Positions 1 to 8,810 of a stretch of DNA of 64,000 nt are shown here, one piece after another. Positions within the stretch are counted from its first letter, which is position 1. Every line of letters starts with the position of its first letter. The DNA lies in assembly GCF_021233055.1 (NCBI RefSeq), contig NZ_CP089538.1:4728501-4792500 (forward strand). Reading direction: 5' to 3'. The notes below the pieces were generated by a model. It searched no databases. It had not been told where the DNA came from and saw only the letters and a program-made list of their open reading frames with translations. Position numbers and translations under genes: made by a program. This DNA is from Spirosoma oryzicola. GTDB taxonomy: Bacteria > Bacteroidota > Bacteroidia > Cytophagales > Spirosomataceae.

Positions 1-1256
1 TCCGGCTGGTTAAGCAGCTGGTATTTAACCGTGATATTCGACAGCCCCACACCGTTTGAATCGACCCGGAGGGGTTTGCGTTGCAGCGTATTCTCGACAA
101 TCAACTGGCGCTGATCATTGGTTCGAATGCGAATCACCAGCGGCTCTTCGGCCAGAATAACGTTGTGCTTAACTGCGTTTTCAACCAGCAACTGGAGCGT
201 GAGCGGGGGTATCCAGGCTCGGTTATACGCCTGATCTACCGCTATTTCCAGACTAACGCCACTGCCGAAACGGGTACGGAGCAAGTGAAAATACGAGTGA
301 ATAAACCCAAGTTCGAGGTTTAGCGTAGTCAGTTCGTTCTCGTTGCTGCGCAGCAAATAACGGTACACACTCGACAACTCATCCACAAACTCACTAGCCT
401 GTGGAGGGCTTTCATCAATAAGCGACGAGAGCGTATTCAGACTGTTGAACAAAAAGTGGGGGCTGATCTGACTCTGTAAAGCCCGCATTTGCACTTCGGT
501 CTTTTCGTGCTGAAGCTGTTTCAGGATCAAGTCGGCTTCAAGCTGCTTGCGGTAGTGATGTTCGCGCTCATTTTCCAAATCTTTCTCAACAACTACTTGC
601 CGAACAGCCTCCCGCCGATGCCGGTACGAAATACCCAACGAAAAGAAAATCAGATCAAGCACGACGCCCATCTGAATGAACAGGTCGGGGTGTTGCCAGA
701 GCGGTAATTGCAGACTAAAGGTCGTTGAGCGAATCAGTAGCAGTACCGTGATAGCATGGTTGATCATCAACGAAGCCGTACCAGCGATGAAGAACCGGAC
801 GACCATGTCTTTTGATCGATAAAACGTAAAAACGATATATGCTCCTACCGCCAGTAGCGCAAACCGTACCGGATGAAGCAGCAGATCGTGAAGCCTTGTC
901 TGCCAGAAGTCAGTAAACAGATAGATGTACGTCTTGATCAGGCAATAAGCTACCAGTGCCCACTGCACGTACGTTACCCATCGCAGAAATTTAGGGTGAC
1001 TCTTTAGTTCAAGAAAAACCTTGGCCAGTTCCAGATACAAGATGTACGAGGAATACGACAGGAGAAGCTTGTAAAAATTACCAATGTTTATTGGTAGGCC
1101 AAAGTGGTTGATGATAAAATAAACGGCCCAGGTCAGTGTGTAGAGCGCATAAAGACCGTAAATGCGTTCCCGATACATGAACCATTGTACGGTGGTGGTC
1201 AATAACATGGCGACAACCATGCCCAAAAAAAGGGGTGACCAGGCTTCGTAAGTCAT
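1..1256 (-). CDS. LytS-type sensor histidine kinase, 7TM sensor (partial, cut by left edge)
   Basis: The minus strand reads open without a stop from 1256 to the window edge, giving about 418 residues. The N-terminal ~200 residues form six or seven hydrophobic helices of the 7TMR-DISM type. A short coiled coil follows, then the His_kinase (PF06580) motif ISPHFLFNSLN with the phospho-acceptor at about His267, an N-box (LLVENAVKHN) and a G-box (NGVGLSNI) at the edge. The family phosphorylates LytTR-type regulators, and the partner probably lies just beyond base 1. Two in-frame ATGs at 1310 and 1313 would add 18-19 residues; the 1256 ATG was chosen because the first membrane helix follows it closely. 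It is a paralogue of the kinase at 3500. Confidence 0.88.
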   Translation of the reverse strand, partial: MTYEAWSPLFLGMVVAMLLTTTVQWFMYRERIYGLYALYTLTWAVYFIINHFGLPINIGNFYKLLLSYSSYILYLELAKVFLELKSHPKFLRWVTYVQWALVAYCLIKTYIYLFTDFWQTRLHDLLLHPVRFALLAVGAYIVFTFYRSKDMVVRFFIAGTASLMINHAITVLLLIRSTTFSLQLPLWQHPDLFIQMGVVLDLIFFSLGISYRHRREAVRQVVVEKDLENEREHHYRKQLEADLILKQLQHEKTEVQMRALQSQISPHFLFNSLNTLSSLIDESPPQASEFVDELSSVYRYLLRSNENELTTLNLELGFIHSYFHLLRTRFGSGVSLEIAVDQAYNRAWIPPLTLQLLVENAVKHNVILAEEPLVIRIRTNDQRQLIVENTLQRKPLRVDSNGVGLSNITVKYQLLNQP

Positions 1257-1508
1257 TGACGGTATCTTGTCGCTTCGACCCGGCGAAGTGGTGTTCCACC
1301 CCAACCGCATCATTCCGTAGAGTTGCTAAAAGGCAAAAACGAATGTACAAAAAATACAAACCCGTTTTACCAATTGGTTCGTAGACGGCAACCGTATTTC
1401 TCTACGGTTCATCCTCTTCTTTTACCGCTTCAACGCAAACGCCGTTGGCAATCAGTCTTACTAGAACAAACTTGATGTCCGTAAACAACAAGATAGAATC
1501 GATTGCTT

Positions 1509-2210
1509 ATGAAATTCCTCGACATTGACCTTTATACGGCTGACCCTGAAGGCACGCGACGCTTTTACACGAAACAATTAGGTCTGGACATTCTGGACGA
1601 GTCAACGGACCAGTTGACCTTACAAATCGGCTGGACTCGGCTAACCTTTCGAGCGGTACCCTTTCCGGTAGCGCCGTATCATTTCGCCATCAATGTACCC
1701 GCCAGCACGTTGGAAGTATGTATGCATTGCTACCCGTTCGATTACCTCGACACCCAGGCTACGGGCAAAGTAATTGCCGAATTTCCGGCCTGGGGAGCAC
1801 GCGCCTGCTACTTCTACGACAACAACGGTAACCTGCTCGAATTCATTGGCAGAAACAGTTTACCACTCGACAATCCGAATCTGACCATTGGCGATTTGTT
1901 TCAGGGGATCAGCGAACTGGGCATGGGCACCGAGAACGTTCCACTCGCAACCCGTCAACTCAGAAATCAGTTTGGCGTTCCGCAGTTCAATCGGTCGATT
2001 CCGATGTCGGATTTCAACGCGGTCGGTGATGACAATGGTTTGTTTATTTTTTCGCAGGTTGGCCGTAACTGGTTATTTACCAATACGCCTGCCGCGCTAA
2101 ACTACTGCCGCGTAACCTTCGAAACGGAGCCGAATGGCGCGTTACAAACGCTCTGTAGCTACGACATCAATCAGACACCCGTCGGCTACGCTTACAACTA
2201 CCCGTGCTGA
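1509..2210 (+). CDS. VOC superfamily protein (glyoxalase/bleomycin-resistance fold)
   Basis: A 233-residue cytoplasmic protein. It opens with the VOC pattern MKFLDIDLYTADPEGTRRFY, and a second half-module (ACYFYDNNGNLLEFIGR) supplies the glutamate expected as a metal ligand. VOC proteins bind a divalent metal and act as lyases, dioxygenases or binding proteins; the substrate cannot be read here. The C-terminal ~100 residues extend beyond a single VOC unit and are not recognised. The ATG at 1509 is preferred over an in-frame TTG two codons upstream. It is divergent from the kinase at 1-1256, so the two may share a regulatory region. Confidence 0.85.
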   Translation: MKFLDIDLYTADPEGTRRFYTKQLGLDILDESTDQLTLQIGWTRLTFRAVPFPVAPYHFAINVPASTLEVCMHCYPFDYLDTQATGKVIAEFPAWGARACYFYDNNGNLLEFIGRNSLPLDNPNLTIGDLFQGISELGMGTENVPLATRQLRNQFGVPQFNRSIPMSDFNAVGDDNGLFIFSQVGRNWLFTNTPAALNYCRVTFETEPNGALQTLCSYDINQTPVGYAYNYPC

Positions 2211-2373
2211 GTGGTTGGGGATACTTCTCATGGATATGCACGGATCAGTTCAGCACCTGAATAGTACGATTGGCTAAGCGTTTCGTACGATTGACACGGA
2301 TTGATCTTCGGCAATCGCCAGATACCTATCAACTTTGTCAGTATCAACCCATTGCTATTCGACAACAGATACT

Positions 2374-3303
2374 ATGAAATCGTTTAAAGCGTTATTTTTT
2401 GCTGGATTGGTGGCGACGAGTGGCTGGCTAATGGCCGCTCGTACCAGCGATGTTCTGGCCGATGTTGGCATTGGTCTGGACAAACTTCGGTACGATGTGC
2501 TCACCAACCTGAAGGAGCCGAAGTGGTTTTTCTTTAACAGTACGTCTACCATTCGTTCGATGGCTCGCCGGCTCCCCGAATCGTCGCGGGCCGCTACCGT
2601 ACGGGCACTTGGCAAAACCGTCCGGGCTTACGTCGAATCGTCGGTTTTTCGGCAGGAATGGCTCCAGGACGTAAAGCGTTACCATCCGTATGACGAGACC
2701 TACAGCCCCGAAAATTTGGCCAAAAAGCAGCAGGAAGTCAAAGCCGAGCAGGCGGCCTTTGACAATCAGTTTGCCAGTATGGACCAGGCATTTACGCAGC
2801 TTGACCCGGCGATGATGCAGATGGCGATCCGCGCACAATTGGCGGAAGAAGAGCGACAGTTGACTTCGCTCAATGCAGAGGAACGAACCGAGCGGTCGCG
2901 CTACATTGCTGCCACCAAAAAGATGTTGTCACTGCCTCCGGCTGAGTTTAAAAAGCAGTATGTAGCCTTGCTCAAGCAACAGGCTCGCAATAACCACGAA
3001 AAACCAGCCGCCGATACACAGACCGACAAGGAAAATATCACTCGCTACCGCGAACAGAAAGCCGAATTCGATGCGCACAGCGATTTTAAGCCGCTCCTGA
3101 GAAAGCGACTACAAGCTTTTATTGATTTGAGCAATTCCGTTGATTTTGACGCCCGGCTCGTCCCGATGGGCTACAAACAGGAATTTGCCAACCCGCTCTA
3201 TCAGCGCAAGCCCGCCGAATGGAAATTTTTGTATCGGTTGGGCAAAGAGCCAGTGACGGAAGCCAGAGCCTTCGCTCAGCAATGGTTAACAGACCTTCAT
3301 TAA
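2374..3303 (+). CDS. Exported alpha-helical protein of unknown function
   Basis: A 309-residue protein. A signal-peptide-like N-terminus (MKSFKALFFAGLVATSGWLM) suggests export. The rest is rich in Lys, Glu, Gln and Ala, with long predicted helices around residues 105-220 and no domain I recognise. Paired aromatic and basic stretches near the C-terminus (EWKFLYRLGK) could form a folded cap. The ATG at 2374 is chosen because it places the signal peptide first; an in-frame upstream start at 2335 would add 13 polar residues. It stands alone on the plus strand and is followed by a hairpin terminator. No function is proposed. Confidence 0.75.
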   Translation: MKSFKALFFAGLVATSGWLMAARTSDVLADVGIGLDKLRYDVLTNLKEPKWFFFNSTSTIRSMARRLPESSRAATVRALGKTVRAYVESSVFRQEWLQDVKRYHPYDETYSPENLAKKQQEVKAEQAAFDNQFASMDQAFTQLDPAMMQMAIRAQLAEEERQLTSLNAEERTERSRYIAATKKMLSLPPAEFKKQYVALLKQQARNNHEKPAADTQTDKENITRYREQKAEFDAHSDFKPLLRKRLQAFIDLSNSVDFDARLVPMGYKQEFANPLYQRKPAEWKFLYRLGKEPVTEARAFAQQWLTDLH

Positions 3304-3391
3304 CGCGGTTGACTTTTGGCTTTTTGGGTGACTGAAGTGCGTTGGCAATCCAGAACGCAAAATACCATTTCATCAGCCCAATTGATCACAT

Positions 3392-3432
3392 AAGCCCACT
3401 CTCCATTCCTCTAAGGCGAGTGGGCTTTTACT
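3392..3432 (+). terminator. Rho-independent terminator after the 2374 gene
   Basis: A 10-bp perfect stem (AAGCCCACTC at 3392-3401 with GAGTGGGCTT at 3418-3427), extendable past one mismatch, is followed by a T-rich stretch. It lies about 90 bases downstream of the exported-protein stop. Confidence 0.7.
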
Positions 3433-3499
3433 TTTGATTGTCAACTCCTTAGGGGCTACCTGCCTGATAGATCGAGAAAACAGCAACTTTACCTGAATT

Positions 3500-4588
3500 G
3501 TGATTTCCTATTCTGCTCCACCACGCTCGTCCGTGGAACGTCCCAACGATAAATGGCTCCGTCGGTTTGCCATTCCGCTGGCAGTGCTGCTCGCGAACCT
3601 GCTTTCACTACCGGAGAAAGAGTATGACTGGCAGCAATACGTTATCTGGTCTGCGGTTGGGATCGGCTATGCAACCTTGATCTGGCAAGTAATCCTGTAC
3701 TGGCTGTTGTACATCCGTCGGCGCTATTCATCGATCAATCGGACCCGTCGGCGAGTCATCCTTACGTTCGGTGGTTACTTTGTGATAACAGCCTCTGCCC
3801 AAGCCTTAATTATCGGGTTGTCCGACGTAACGGGCGTAAGTAGCATTCCAATCAACGTGTACGTATATGGCAAATTTATAACCGTAGGACTGGTATGGGT
3901 CATTCTGGTTGGTACGGTCTACGAGGTTATTTATTACGTCCAGAAATACCGTGAAGCTTTACAGGAAACCGAAGCACTCAAAAAAGTAAGCATTCAGCAA
4001 CAGTACGACCGGCTTAAAAATCAGGTAAACCCGCATTTTCTGTTTAATAGCCTTAACTCGTTGTCAGCGCTCATCACCGAAGATCGGGATAAGGCCAGTA
4101 TTTTTCTTGACGAATTGTCGAGCGTCTATCGGTATTTACTTCAAGCGGGGCAGCGCACCGTCGTAACGTTACAGGACGAACTAACCTTCTTGACGGCTTA
4201 TCAACACCTTCTGAACACTCGATTTGGCAACGCCATTCGCTGGGATATCCAGGTTGACAAACAATTTCTGGATCTATCAATTCCTCCGCTTACGCTTCAA
4301 ACGCTAATCGAAAACGCGTTACGGCATAATCTCCTACTGGTCGAGCAACCGCTAACCCTGCGCATTACGGTCACGAACGACGGCCATCTACTGGTAAGCA
4401 ATCGGCTTCAGCGCAAGAAACTGACCGTAGCTACTCAGCAAGGTGGTCTAAGCAAGCTATCGAGTCGATTTGACGATCTCGGTTTGCCGCGCCCGCTTAT
4501 CGAAGACGACGGCAAGCAATTTACCGTCTGTATTCCTTTAGTCCGGTTAACCCAGTCGCAGGGAAACGTTGTGACAGCTAACCCCTAG
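3500..4588 (+). CDS. LytS-type sensor histidine kinase
   Basis: A 362-residue kinase with four predicted membrane helices in the first ~150 residues, a coiled coil (about 155-175) and the PF06580 motif NPHFLFNSLN, with the phospho-acceptor at His179. The N-box (LIENALRHN) is intact. The G-box reads QGGLSKL instead of the usual GxGLxN, so ATP-lid geometry may be unusual. The start is GTG at 3500 because no in-frame ATG occurs before the first helix. The LytTR regulator 110 bases downstream is the obvious partner. The catalytic part closely resembles the kinase at the left edge, which suggests duplication. Confidence 0.9.
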   Translation: MISYSAPPRSSVERPNDKWLRRFAIPLAVLLANLLSLPEKEYDWQQYVIWSAVGIGYATLIWQVILYWLLYIRRRYSSINRTRRRVILTFGGYFVITASAQALIIGLSDVTGVSSIPINVYVYGKFITVGLVWVILVGTVYEVIYYVQKYREALQETEALKKVSIQQQYDRLKNQVNPHFLFNSLNSLSALITEDRDKASIFLDELSSVYRYLLQAGQRTVVTLQDELTFLTAYQHLLNTRFGNAIRWDIQVDKQFLDLSIPPLTLQTLIENALRHNLLLVEQPLTLRITVTNDGHLLVSNRLQRKKLTVATQQGGLSKLSSRFDDLGLPRPLIEDDGKQFTVCIPLVRLTQSQGNVVTANP

Positions 4589-4698
4589 CCCGACAGCTAA
4601 CTTGTTTACGTTGACTCGGTGATTCCTCGGATAAGTAGTAGCTTTATCATCTTGTAATAAGCCCGAAGCAGACCCTACTCTTTTTTAACAGTGCCCCT

Positions 4699-5508
4699 AT
4701 GAACGTATTTCTAATTGAAGATGAAGAACTCGCCGTTCGCAAACTGACCAAGCTTTTGCTGGATGTCGATCCTACGATCAATATTGTTGGTACATCAGCC
4801 AGTGTGCGCTCGTCGGTAGCCTGGCTCAACGCCAACGGTCCCGGTCAGCCATCAGCGCCGGATCTGATTCTGATGGACATTGAGCTGGCCGACGGACAAA
4901 GCTTTGAAATTTTTGAGCAGACTACGGTGAGCGCACCCGTCATTTTTACGACTTCCTACGACGAATACGCGCTACGGGCTTTCAAGGTCAACAGCATCGA
5001 TTATTTGCTCAAACCCATCAAACGGCACGAACTGGAAGCCAGTCTGACGAAATACAAGCGTACGGTAGCCGACAACGGGGAACCCGTTGAACCTAAACCA
5101 AGCGATATAAACGTGATGGACATCGACGCGCTGGTGCAGCAACTTCGGCAACAAATACAGCCCGCCGATTACCGCCGTCGCTTTCTAGTAAAGCACCGAC
5201 AACAGTGGGTTCCAATTGAAGTTAGTGACATTGCGTATTTCTATTCCGAAGAAGGGGTCAGTCTATTCCGCACCCACAGCAATCAGAAATATTCGCTCGA
5301 TTATCCGCTCGACGAATTGGAAAAAATGCTTGATCCAACCCAGTTTTTTCGCGCCAATCGCCAGTATATCGTTCAGATAAATACCATTCAGCAGATCCAC
5401 CCGTATTTCAACAACAAGCTAAAGCTAGTGCTCAAGCCAGCCGCCGACGATGAGGTACTGGTGAGCCGCGAACGGGCTGCCGACTTCAAAAAATGGATGG
5501 GTAAATAA
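4699..5508 (+). CDS. LytTR-family response regulator
   Basis: A 269-residue regulator. Residues 1-120 are a receiver domain with acidic residues EDEE near position 7, a phospho-acceptor in the LILMD motif (Asp60), a Thr/Ser switch region (FTTSYDEYA) and the conserved Lys in YLLKPIK. Residues about 160-269 are a LytTR DNA-binding domain, with RRFLVKHRQQWVPI and FFRANRQYIVQI as family signatures. It lies downstream of the kinase at 3500 on the same strand, and the two should form a membrane-signal-to-transcription circuit. LytTR proteins bind direct repeats, but no candidate site was identified here. Confidence 0.93.
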   Translation: MNVFLIEDEELAVRKLTKLLLDVDPTINIVGTSASVRSSVAWLNANGPGQPSAPDLILMDIELADGQSFEIFEQTTVSAPVIFTTSYDEYALRAFKVNSIDYLLKPIKRHELEASLTKYKRTVADNGEPVEPKPSDINVMDIDALVQQLRQQIQPADYRRRFLVKHRQQWVPIEVSDIAYFYSEEGVSLFRTHSNQKYSLDYPLDELEKMLDPTQFFRANRQYIVQINTIQQIHPYFNNKLKLVLKPAADDEVLVSRERAADFKKWMGK

Positions 5509-5528
5509 TTAGCTCCAAAGGTTTCTTT

Positions 5529-6080
5529 TTAGTCGAGATATTCTTTGTACGTGGGCTTATAACCAGCCAGATAGGCAAACGGCGTCAGCAACGTAAACAA
5601 GATTTTCTGCACAAAAAACAGCGGCCTGGCGATACGGAAGACGCTTGCAAACCGGTTAGCCAGTAGCGCCGTTTGCAACAGCGGTGGCATTCCGCTGGCC
5701 GTTACTTTACCAGTCTGGGCAAGACCGTTGGCCGTTTCGAGCAGGTATTCCGTGTCCATTGCCGGTCGGACCTGCCAGTTCACGACTGTCTTACCATTGG
5801 ACGCGTTCCACATGGCGTGTACAGTGTTCATTGGAATGTGCAGCGTATCGCCTTTTTTCAGCAATTTCAACTGGTCGCTTATCTTCACGGTAAGCTCGCC
5901 CGTCAACACCTCGAAGTCCTCGACCTGGTAAGGATGGTAGTGTGCTGTCGGTTCTTTCGATCCCGCGTAGTACGTCGATTCCATTTCCAGAAGCTGTCCA
6001 TCGGTGTCCGCGGCTGTCTGCACGAAGCGAATGTCCTGTCTGGTTATTTTGTTGCAAAGCAGTTTATTTTTGTAAGCCAT
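5529..6080 (-). CDS. Cupin-domain protein with C-terminal hydrophobic segment
   Basis: A 183-residue protein. A cupin motif (HYHPYQVEDFEVLTGEL) followed by GDTLHIPMNTVHAMWN gives the two-part beta-barrel metal site with His and Glu ligands. The C-terminal ~45 residues are hydrophobic and aromatic (PLFFVQKILFTLLTPFAYLAG), so the protein may be membrane-associated. The ATG at 6080 is used because the cupin fold begins soon after; a further in-frame extension to 6143 is not conserved-looking. The gene converges on the LytTR regulator with only 20 bases between stops. Substrate unknown. Confidence 0.82.
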   Translation of the reverse strand: MAYKNKLLCNKITRQDIRFVQTAADTDGQLLEMESTYYAGSKEPTAHYHPYQVEDFEVLTGELTVKISDQLKLLKKGDTLHIPMNTVHAMWNASNGKTVVNWQVRPAMDTEYLLETANGLAQTGKVTASGMPPLLQTALLANRFASVFRIARPLFFVQKILFTLLTPFAYLAGYKPTYKEYLD

Positions 6081-6332
6081 AAGAAAGGATTTTAACGACC
6101 TATTGACAAGGCCAATACTACTAGCCAAAGCCCTGCTGGTCAATCCGTTTAGAGACGAACCCCTTAAATGACGGCTTGAACTGGAAGTTTCTGTAGTCGA
6201 ATAGATTCGCCAAAAATCCGGGGTAGTTATACAAGGACACCTCTACGGAAAGTCGTCCAGTTTATCGATTTCATAAAACGGTCCCGTTGTCAATGACCAA
6301 CCCGGATGCGGATGCTTTATCTTTGAACTGGT

Positions 6333-7262
6333 ATGACAACATTAACGCAATCGCGCACTTTACCGACAACCTGGACCGTCGTATTGGCGTTCGCAGCCAT
6401 CTACCTGATTTGGGGATCAACGTATCTGGCGGCCCTGATCGGTCTGGAGAGTCTCCCGCCTTTTCTGATGGCGTCGCTCCGCTTTCTTTCGGCGGGTGGT
6501 TTGCTCTACAGCTGGTGTCTGTTTCGAAGAGAGCAGGCGGTCACCCGGTTGGCATTCTCCCGCAATGCTATTGCCGGTGTATTGATGCTGGGCGGTGGTA
6601 CGGGTTCTGTCATTTGGGCCGAACAGTATTTACCAACCGGGTTGGCGGCCATTCTGGTGACGACTTTACCGCTCTGGTTTGTGGTGCTAGACCGTCCACA
6701 GTGGGCATCATACCGCACAGCAAAACTGCGACTCGTTGGGCTACTGCTTGGCTTTAGTGGCATTTTGCTGTTGTTTAGTGAAGATCCGGCTGCTCTTGTC
6801 GCACCTGCAAAAGCAGCGATGTACTGGCCAAGTATAGCGGTCATACTGGTAGGTACCATATCCTGGGCCGTAGGCTCGCTGTATTCGCGGTACCGCAAAG
6901 CACCTGGTTCAACAATTTTAAACGCAGCCGTCCAACTGCTGGCCGCCGGTTTGTTTTGCCTTTTCGTGAGCGCAGGATTAGGCGAATGGACAGGCTTTAC
7001 CATCACTCAGGTAACCGTTCGCTCGTGGGTAGCGTTGACGTACGCCGTTATTTTTGGCTCGGTTGTCGCTTATTTGTCCTACTTGTGGCTTCTTCAGGTG
7101 CGTCCGCCAGCGGTAGTCGGCACCTACGCCTACGTCAACCCCGTGGTAGCCGTCCTGTTGGGCTGGGCATTGGCTAATGAAACCATAACGAGTCGGCAAC
7201 TCACATCGCTTGCTATCATTCTGGTAGGAGTACTACTCGTAAACCGATCGTCGTCGCGCTAA
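6333..7262 (+). CDS. EamA-family (DMT superfamily) transporter
   Basis: A 309-residue inner-membrane protein with ten predicted helices arranged as two EamA repeats (about 12-140 and 160-305). Family signatures include IYLIWGSTYLA in helix 1, a Gly-rich helix (GVLMLGGGTGSVIWAEQYLP) and, near the C-terminus, TYAYVNPVVAVLLGWALANE. These transporters export small metabolites such as amino acids; YedA/RhaT-type members are the closest I recognise. The specific substrate is not evident. It stands alone, so its neighbours give no clue. Confidence 0.9.
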   Translation: MTTLTQSRTLPTTWTVVLAFAAIYLIWGSTYLAALIGLESLPPFLMASLRFLSAGGLLYSWCLFRREQAVTRLAFSRNAIAGVLMLGGGTGSVIWAEQYLPTGLAAILVTTLPLWFVVLDRPQWASYRTAKLRLVGLLLGFSGILLLFSEDPAALVAPAKAAMYWPSIAVILVGTISWAVGSLYSRYRKAPGSTILNAAVQLLAAGLFCLFVSAGLGEWTGFTITQVTVRSWVALTYAVIFGSVVAYLSYLWLLQVRPPAVVGTYAYVNPVVAVLLGWALANETITSRQLTSLAIILVGVLLVNRSSSR

Positions 7263-7449
7263 CCCAGATTGCTTTTCAGAACAACCATCGCCGATTGATC
7301 CGGCAACTAGGAGTTTATTAACGGTCTGTCGGAAGGCTACCCGCTATGCAGATATTAAGTCAAATTTCACTTTCCGGTAAGACACACAAACTACAATGCT
7401 TACTTGACCGTTGATAAAACGAAACTCTATCGCTCCATTCTACTCATTT

Positions 7450-7974
7450 ATGACAAACACCCCCGCTTCGCCCACAGTCCTGCTTGTTAACGAACAGGAC
7501 AATGTACTTGGAACCGCCGAAAAGTTGTCGGTCCATGAATCGGGCGATCTTCACCGCGCTTTCTCTGTGCTTGTTTTTAACGAACAGGGGGACTATTTAC
7601 TTCAGCAACGCGCTTTTGAGAAGTATCACTCCGGCGGTTTATGGTCGAATTCCTGCTGTGGTCACCCCAGCCAGCCAGATAACACTGCGGCTCAGGCAAA
7701 CCAGCGGCTGTACGAAGAAATGGGTTTCCGGACCGATTTGCAGCCTTTGTTCAGCTTTCAGTACCACGCCCAGCTACCCAATGGCCTGACTGAACATGAA
7801 CTGGATCACGTCTTTACGGGTCAGTACGAAGGACCAGTTCCGTTTAATCCAGACGAAGTGTATGCGGTTCGCTGGGTCACTCCTGACGCACTCGCCCGCG
7901 AAATAGAAGCGGCTCCAGAAACGTTTTCGGTATGGTTTCGAATGCTTTTCGAGAGGCTACAGAAATCTGCCTAG
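7450..7974 (+). CDS. idi: Isopentenyl-diphosphate delta-isomerase, type I
   Basis: A 174-residue Nudix-fold enzyme that interconverts isopentenyl and dimethylallyl diphosphate, the step that balances isoprenoid precursors. The active-site Cys lies in SNSCCGHP, metal-binding His residues lie in LHRAFSV and CGHP, and the Glu-rich RLYEEMGF and HELDHVF motifs match type I IDI. The ATG at 7450 is preferred over a 13-residue upstream extension because family members begin close to the first beta strand. The product should feed carotenoid (see crtD at 54775), quinone and lipid-carrier synthesis. Confidence 0.92.
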   Translation: MTNTPASPTVLLVNEQDNVLGTAEKLSVHESGDLHRAFSVLVFNEQGDYLLQQRAFEKYHSGGLWSNSCCGHPSQPDNTAAQANQRLYEEMGFRTDLQPLFSFQYHAQLPNGLTEHELDHVFTGQYEGPVPFNPDEVYAVRWVTPDALAREIEAAPETFSVWFRMLFERLQKSA

Positions 7975-7998
7975 TATTTTTCTGAATTTAACAACGGA

Positions 7999-8027
7999 TT
8001 GGGGTTACTTTTAAGCAAGTAGTTTTG
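7999..8027 (+). promoter_or_regulatory. Candidate Bacteroidota promoter for the yceI-like gene
   Basis: A TAGTTTTG box (8020-8027) matches the TAnnTTTG -7 consensus and lies 18 bases after a TTG (7999-8001) that fits the -33 element. Transcription would start near 8034, leaving a leader of about 85 bases before the ATG at 8120. Confidence 0.5.
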
Positions 8028-8119
8028 CTTATCAGACAATTACTTCTTTTCTTAACCGTTCAATTTGCGAGTATGCGTTCCCATCCTAGTAAAATTGAGT
8101 TCGTTAAATTTATTAAATC

Positions 8120-8701
8120 ATGAAAACACTTACCGTATTTGCTGCTTGCCTGCTTGCCTCGGGCGTTTCGTTGGCTCAGACCTGGACGGTCGACAAAGCC
8201 CATTCGCGCGTTGGCTTCACCGTTACCCACAACCTGCTGGCCGAAGTCGATGGCAATTTCAAAACATTTGATGCCAAAGTTACGTCCGCAAAGCCTGACC
8301 TTTCGGACGCAGTCCTGGAGCTGACCGCCGATGTGAACAGCATTAATACCGACAACGAACGTCGGGACAATCACCTGAAAAGCCCTGATTTTTTCGATGC
8401 AGCTAAATACCCGACGCTGACCTTCAAGAGCACCTCGTTCAAGAAAGTAGATGGCAAAAAATACGCAGCTACGGGCAACCTGACGATGCACGGAGTCACT
8501 AAGCCGGTTACCCTCGACGTTACGATGGTCGGCCCCGTGAAAATGAAAGGTCAGGGTGGTAAAGAGCAGGAAAAAGTAGGTTTTAAAATTGGCGGTAGCC
8601 TGAAGCGTACTGATTTCGGTGTTGGCACCATCCCATCCGTTGTTGTTAGCGACGAAGTTGAGATAAAAGCCAGTGGCGAATTTGCCAAGCAGGAAGGTTA
8701 G
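8120..8701 (+). CDS. YceI-family periplasmic lipid-binding protein
   Basis: A 193-residue secreted protein. The signal peptide (MKTLTVFAACLLASGVSLAQ) would be cleaved after about residue 19. The mature part begins TWTVDKAHSRVGFTVTHNL and contains the family motifs DNHLKSPDFFDAAKYPTLTFKS and GNLTMHGVTKPVTLDV. YceI proteins form a lipocalin-like barrel that binds polyisoprenoid or other amphiphiles, sometimes under stress or acid induction. It has its own promoter-like box and terminator, so it is probably monocistronic. The ligand here is inferred only from the family. Confidence 0.93.
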   Translation: MKTLTVFAACLLASGVSLAQTWTVDKAHSRVGFTVTHNLLAEVDGNFKTFDAKVTSAKPDLSDAVLELTADVNSINTDNERRDNHLKSPDFFDAAKYPTLTFKSTSFKKVDGKKYAATGNLTMHGVTKPVTLDVTMVGPVKMKGQGGKEQEKVGFKIGGSLKRTDFGVGTIPSVVVSDEVEIKASGEFAKQEG

Positions 8702-8729
8702 AAACCCATTATTTCCCCAATTATTTTTC

Positions 8730-8758
8730 GCCCGATGATTAGTTTCATCGGGCTTTTT
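8730..8758 (+). terminator. Rho-independent terminator after the yceI-like gene
   Basis: A 9-bp perfect stem (GCCCGATGA at 8730-8738, TCATCGGGC at 8745-8753) with a six-base loop is followed by five Ts. Confidence 0.88.
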
Positions 8759-8810
8759 CTTTCTGTATAATAGTCCATTGCAGCAGCACTCATTATACCC
8801 GTTTAGCTCC

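Noticed and set aside
2245-2300. Repeated GTACGATTG about 24 bases apart upstream of the exported protein
   Set aside because: Resembles a direct-repeat operator but is short and occurs once; chance is likely.
5673-6095. Long plus-strand frame antisense to the cupin gene
   Set aside because: The minus strand has the cupin motifs; the plus frame is a composition shadow.
6318-6325. TATCTTTG box eight bases before the transporter ATG
   Set aside because: Matches the -7 consensus but would make a leaderless message and has no -33 TTG at the right distance.
6287-6757. Plus-strand open frame overlapping the EamA transporter start
   Set aside because: It lies in another frame inside the clear transporter gene and has no family pattern.
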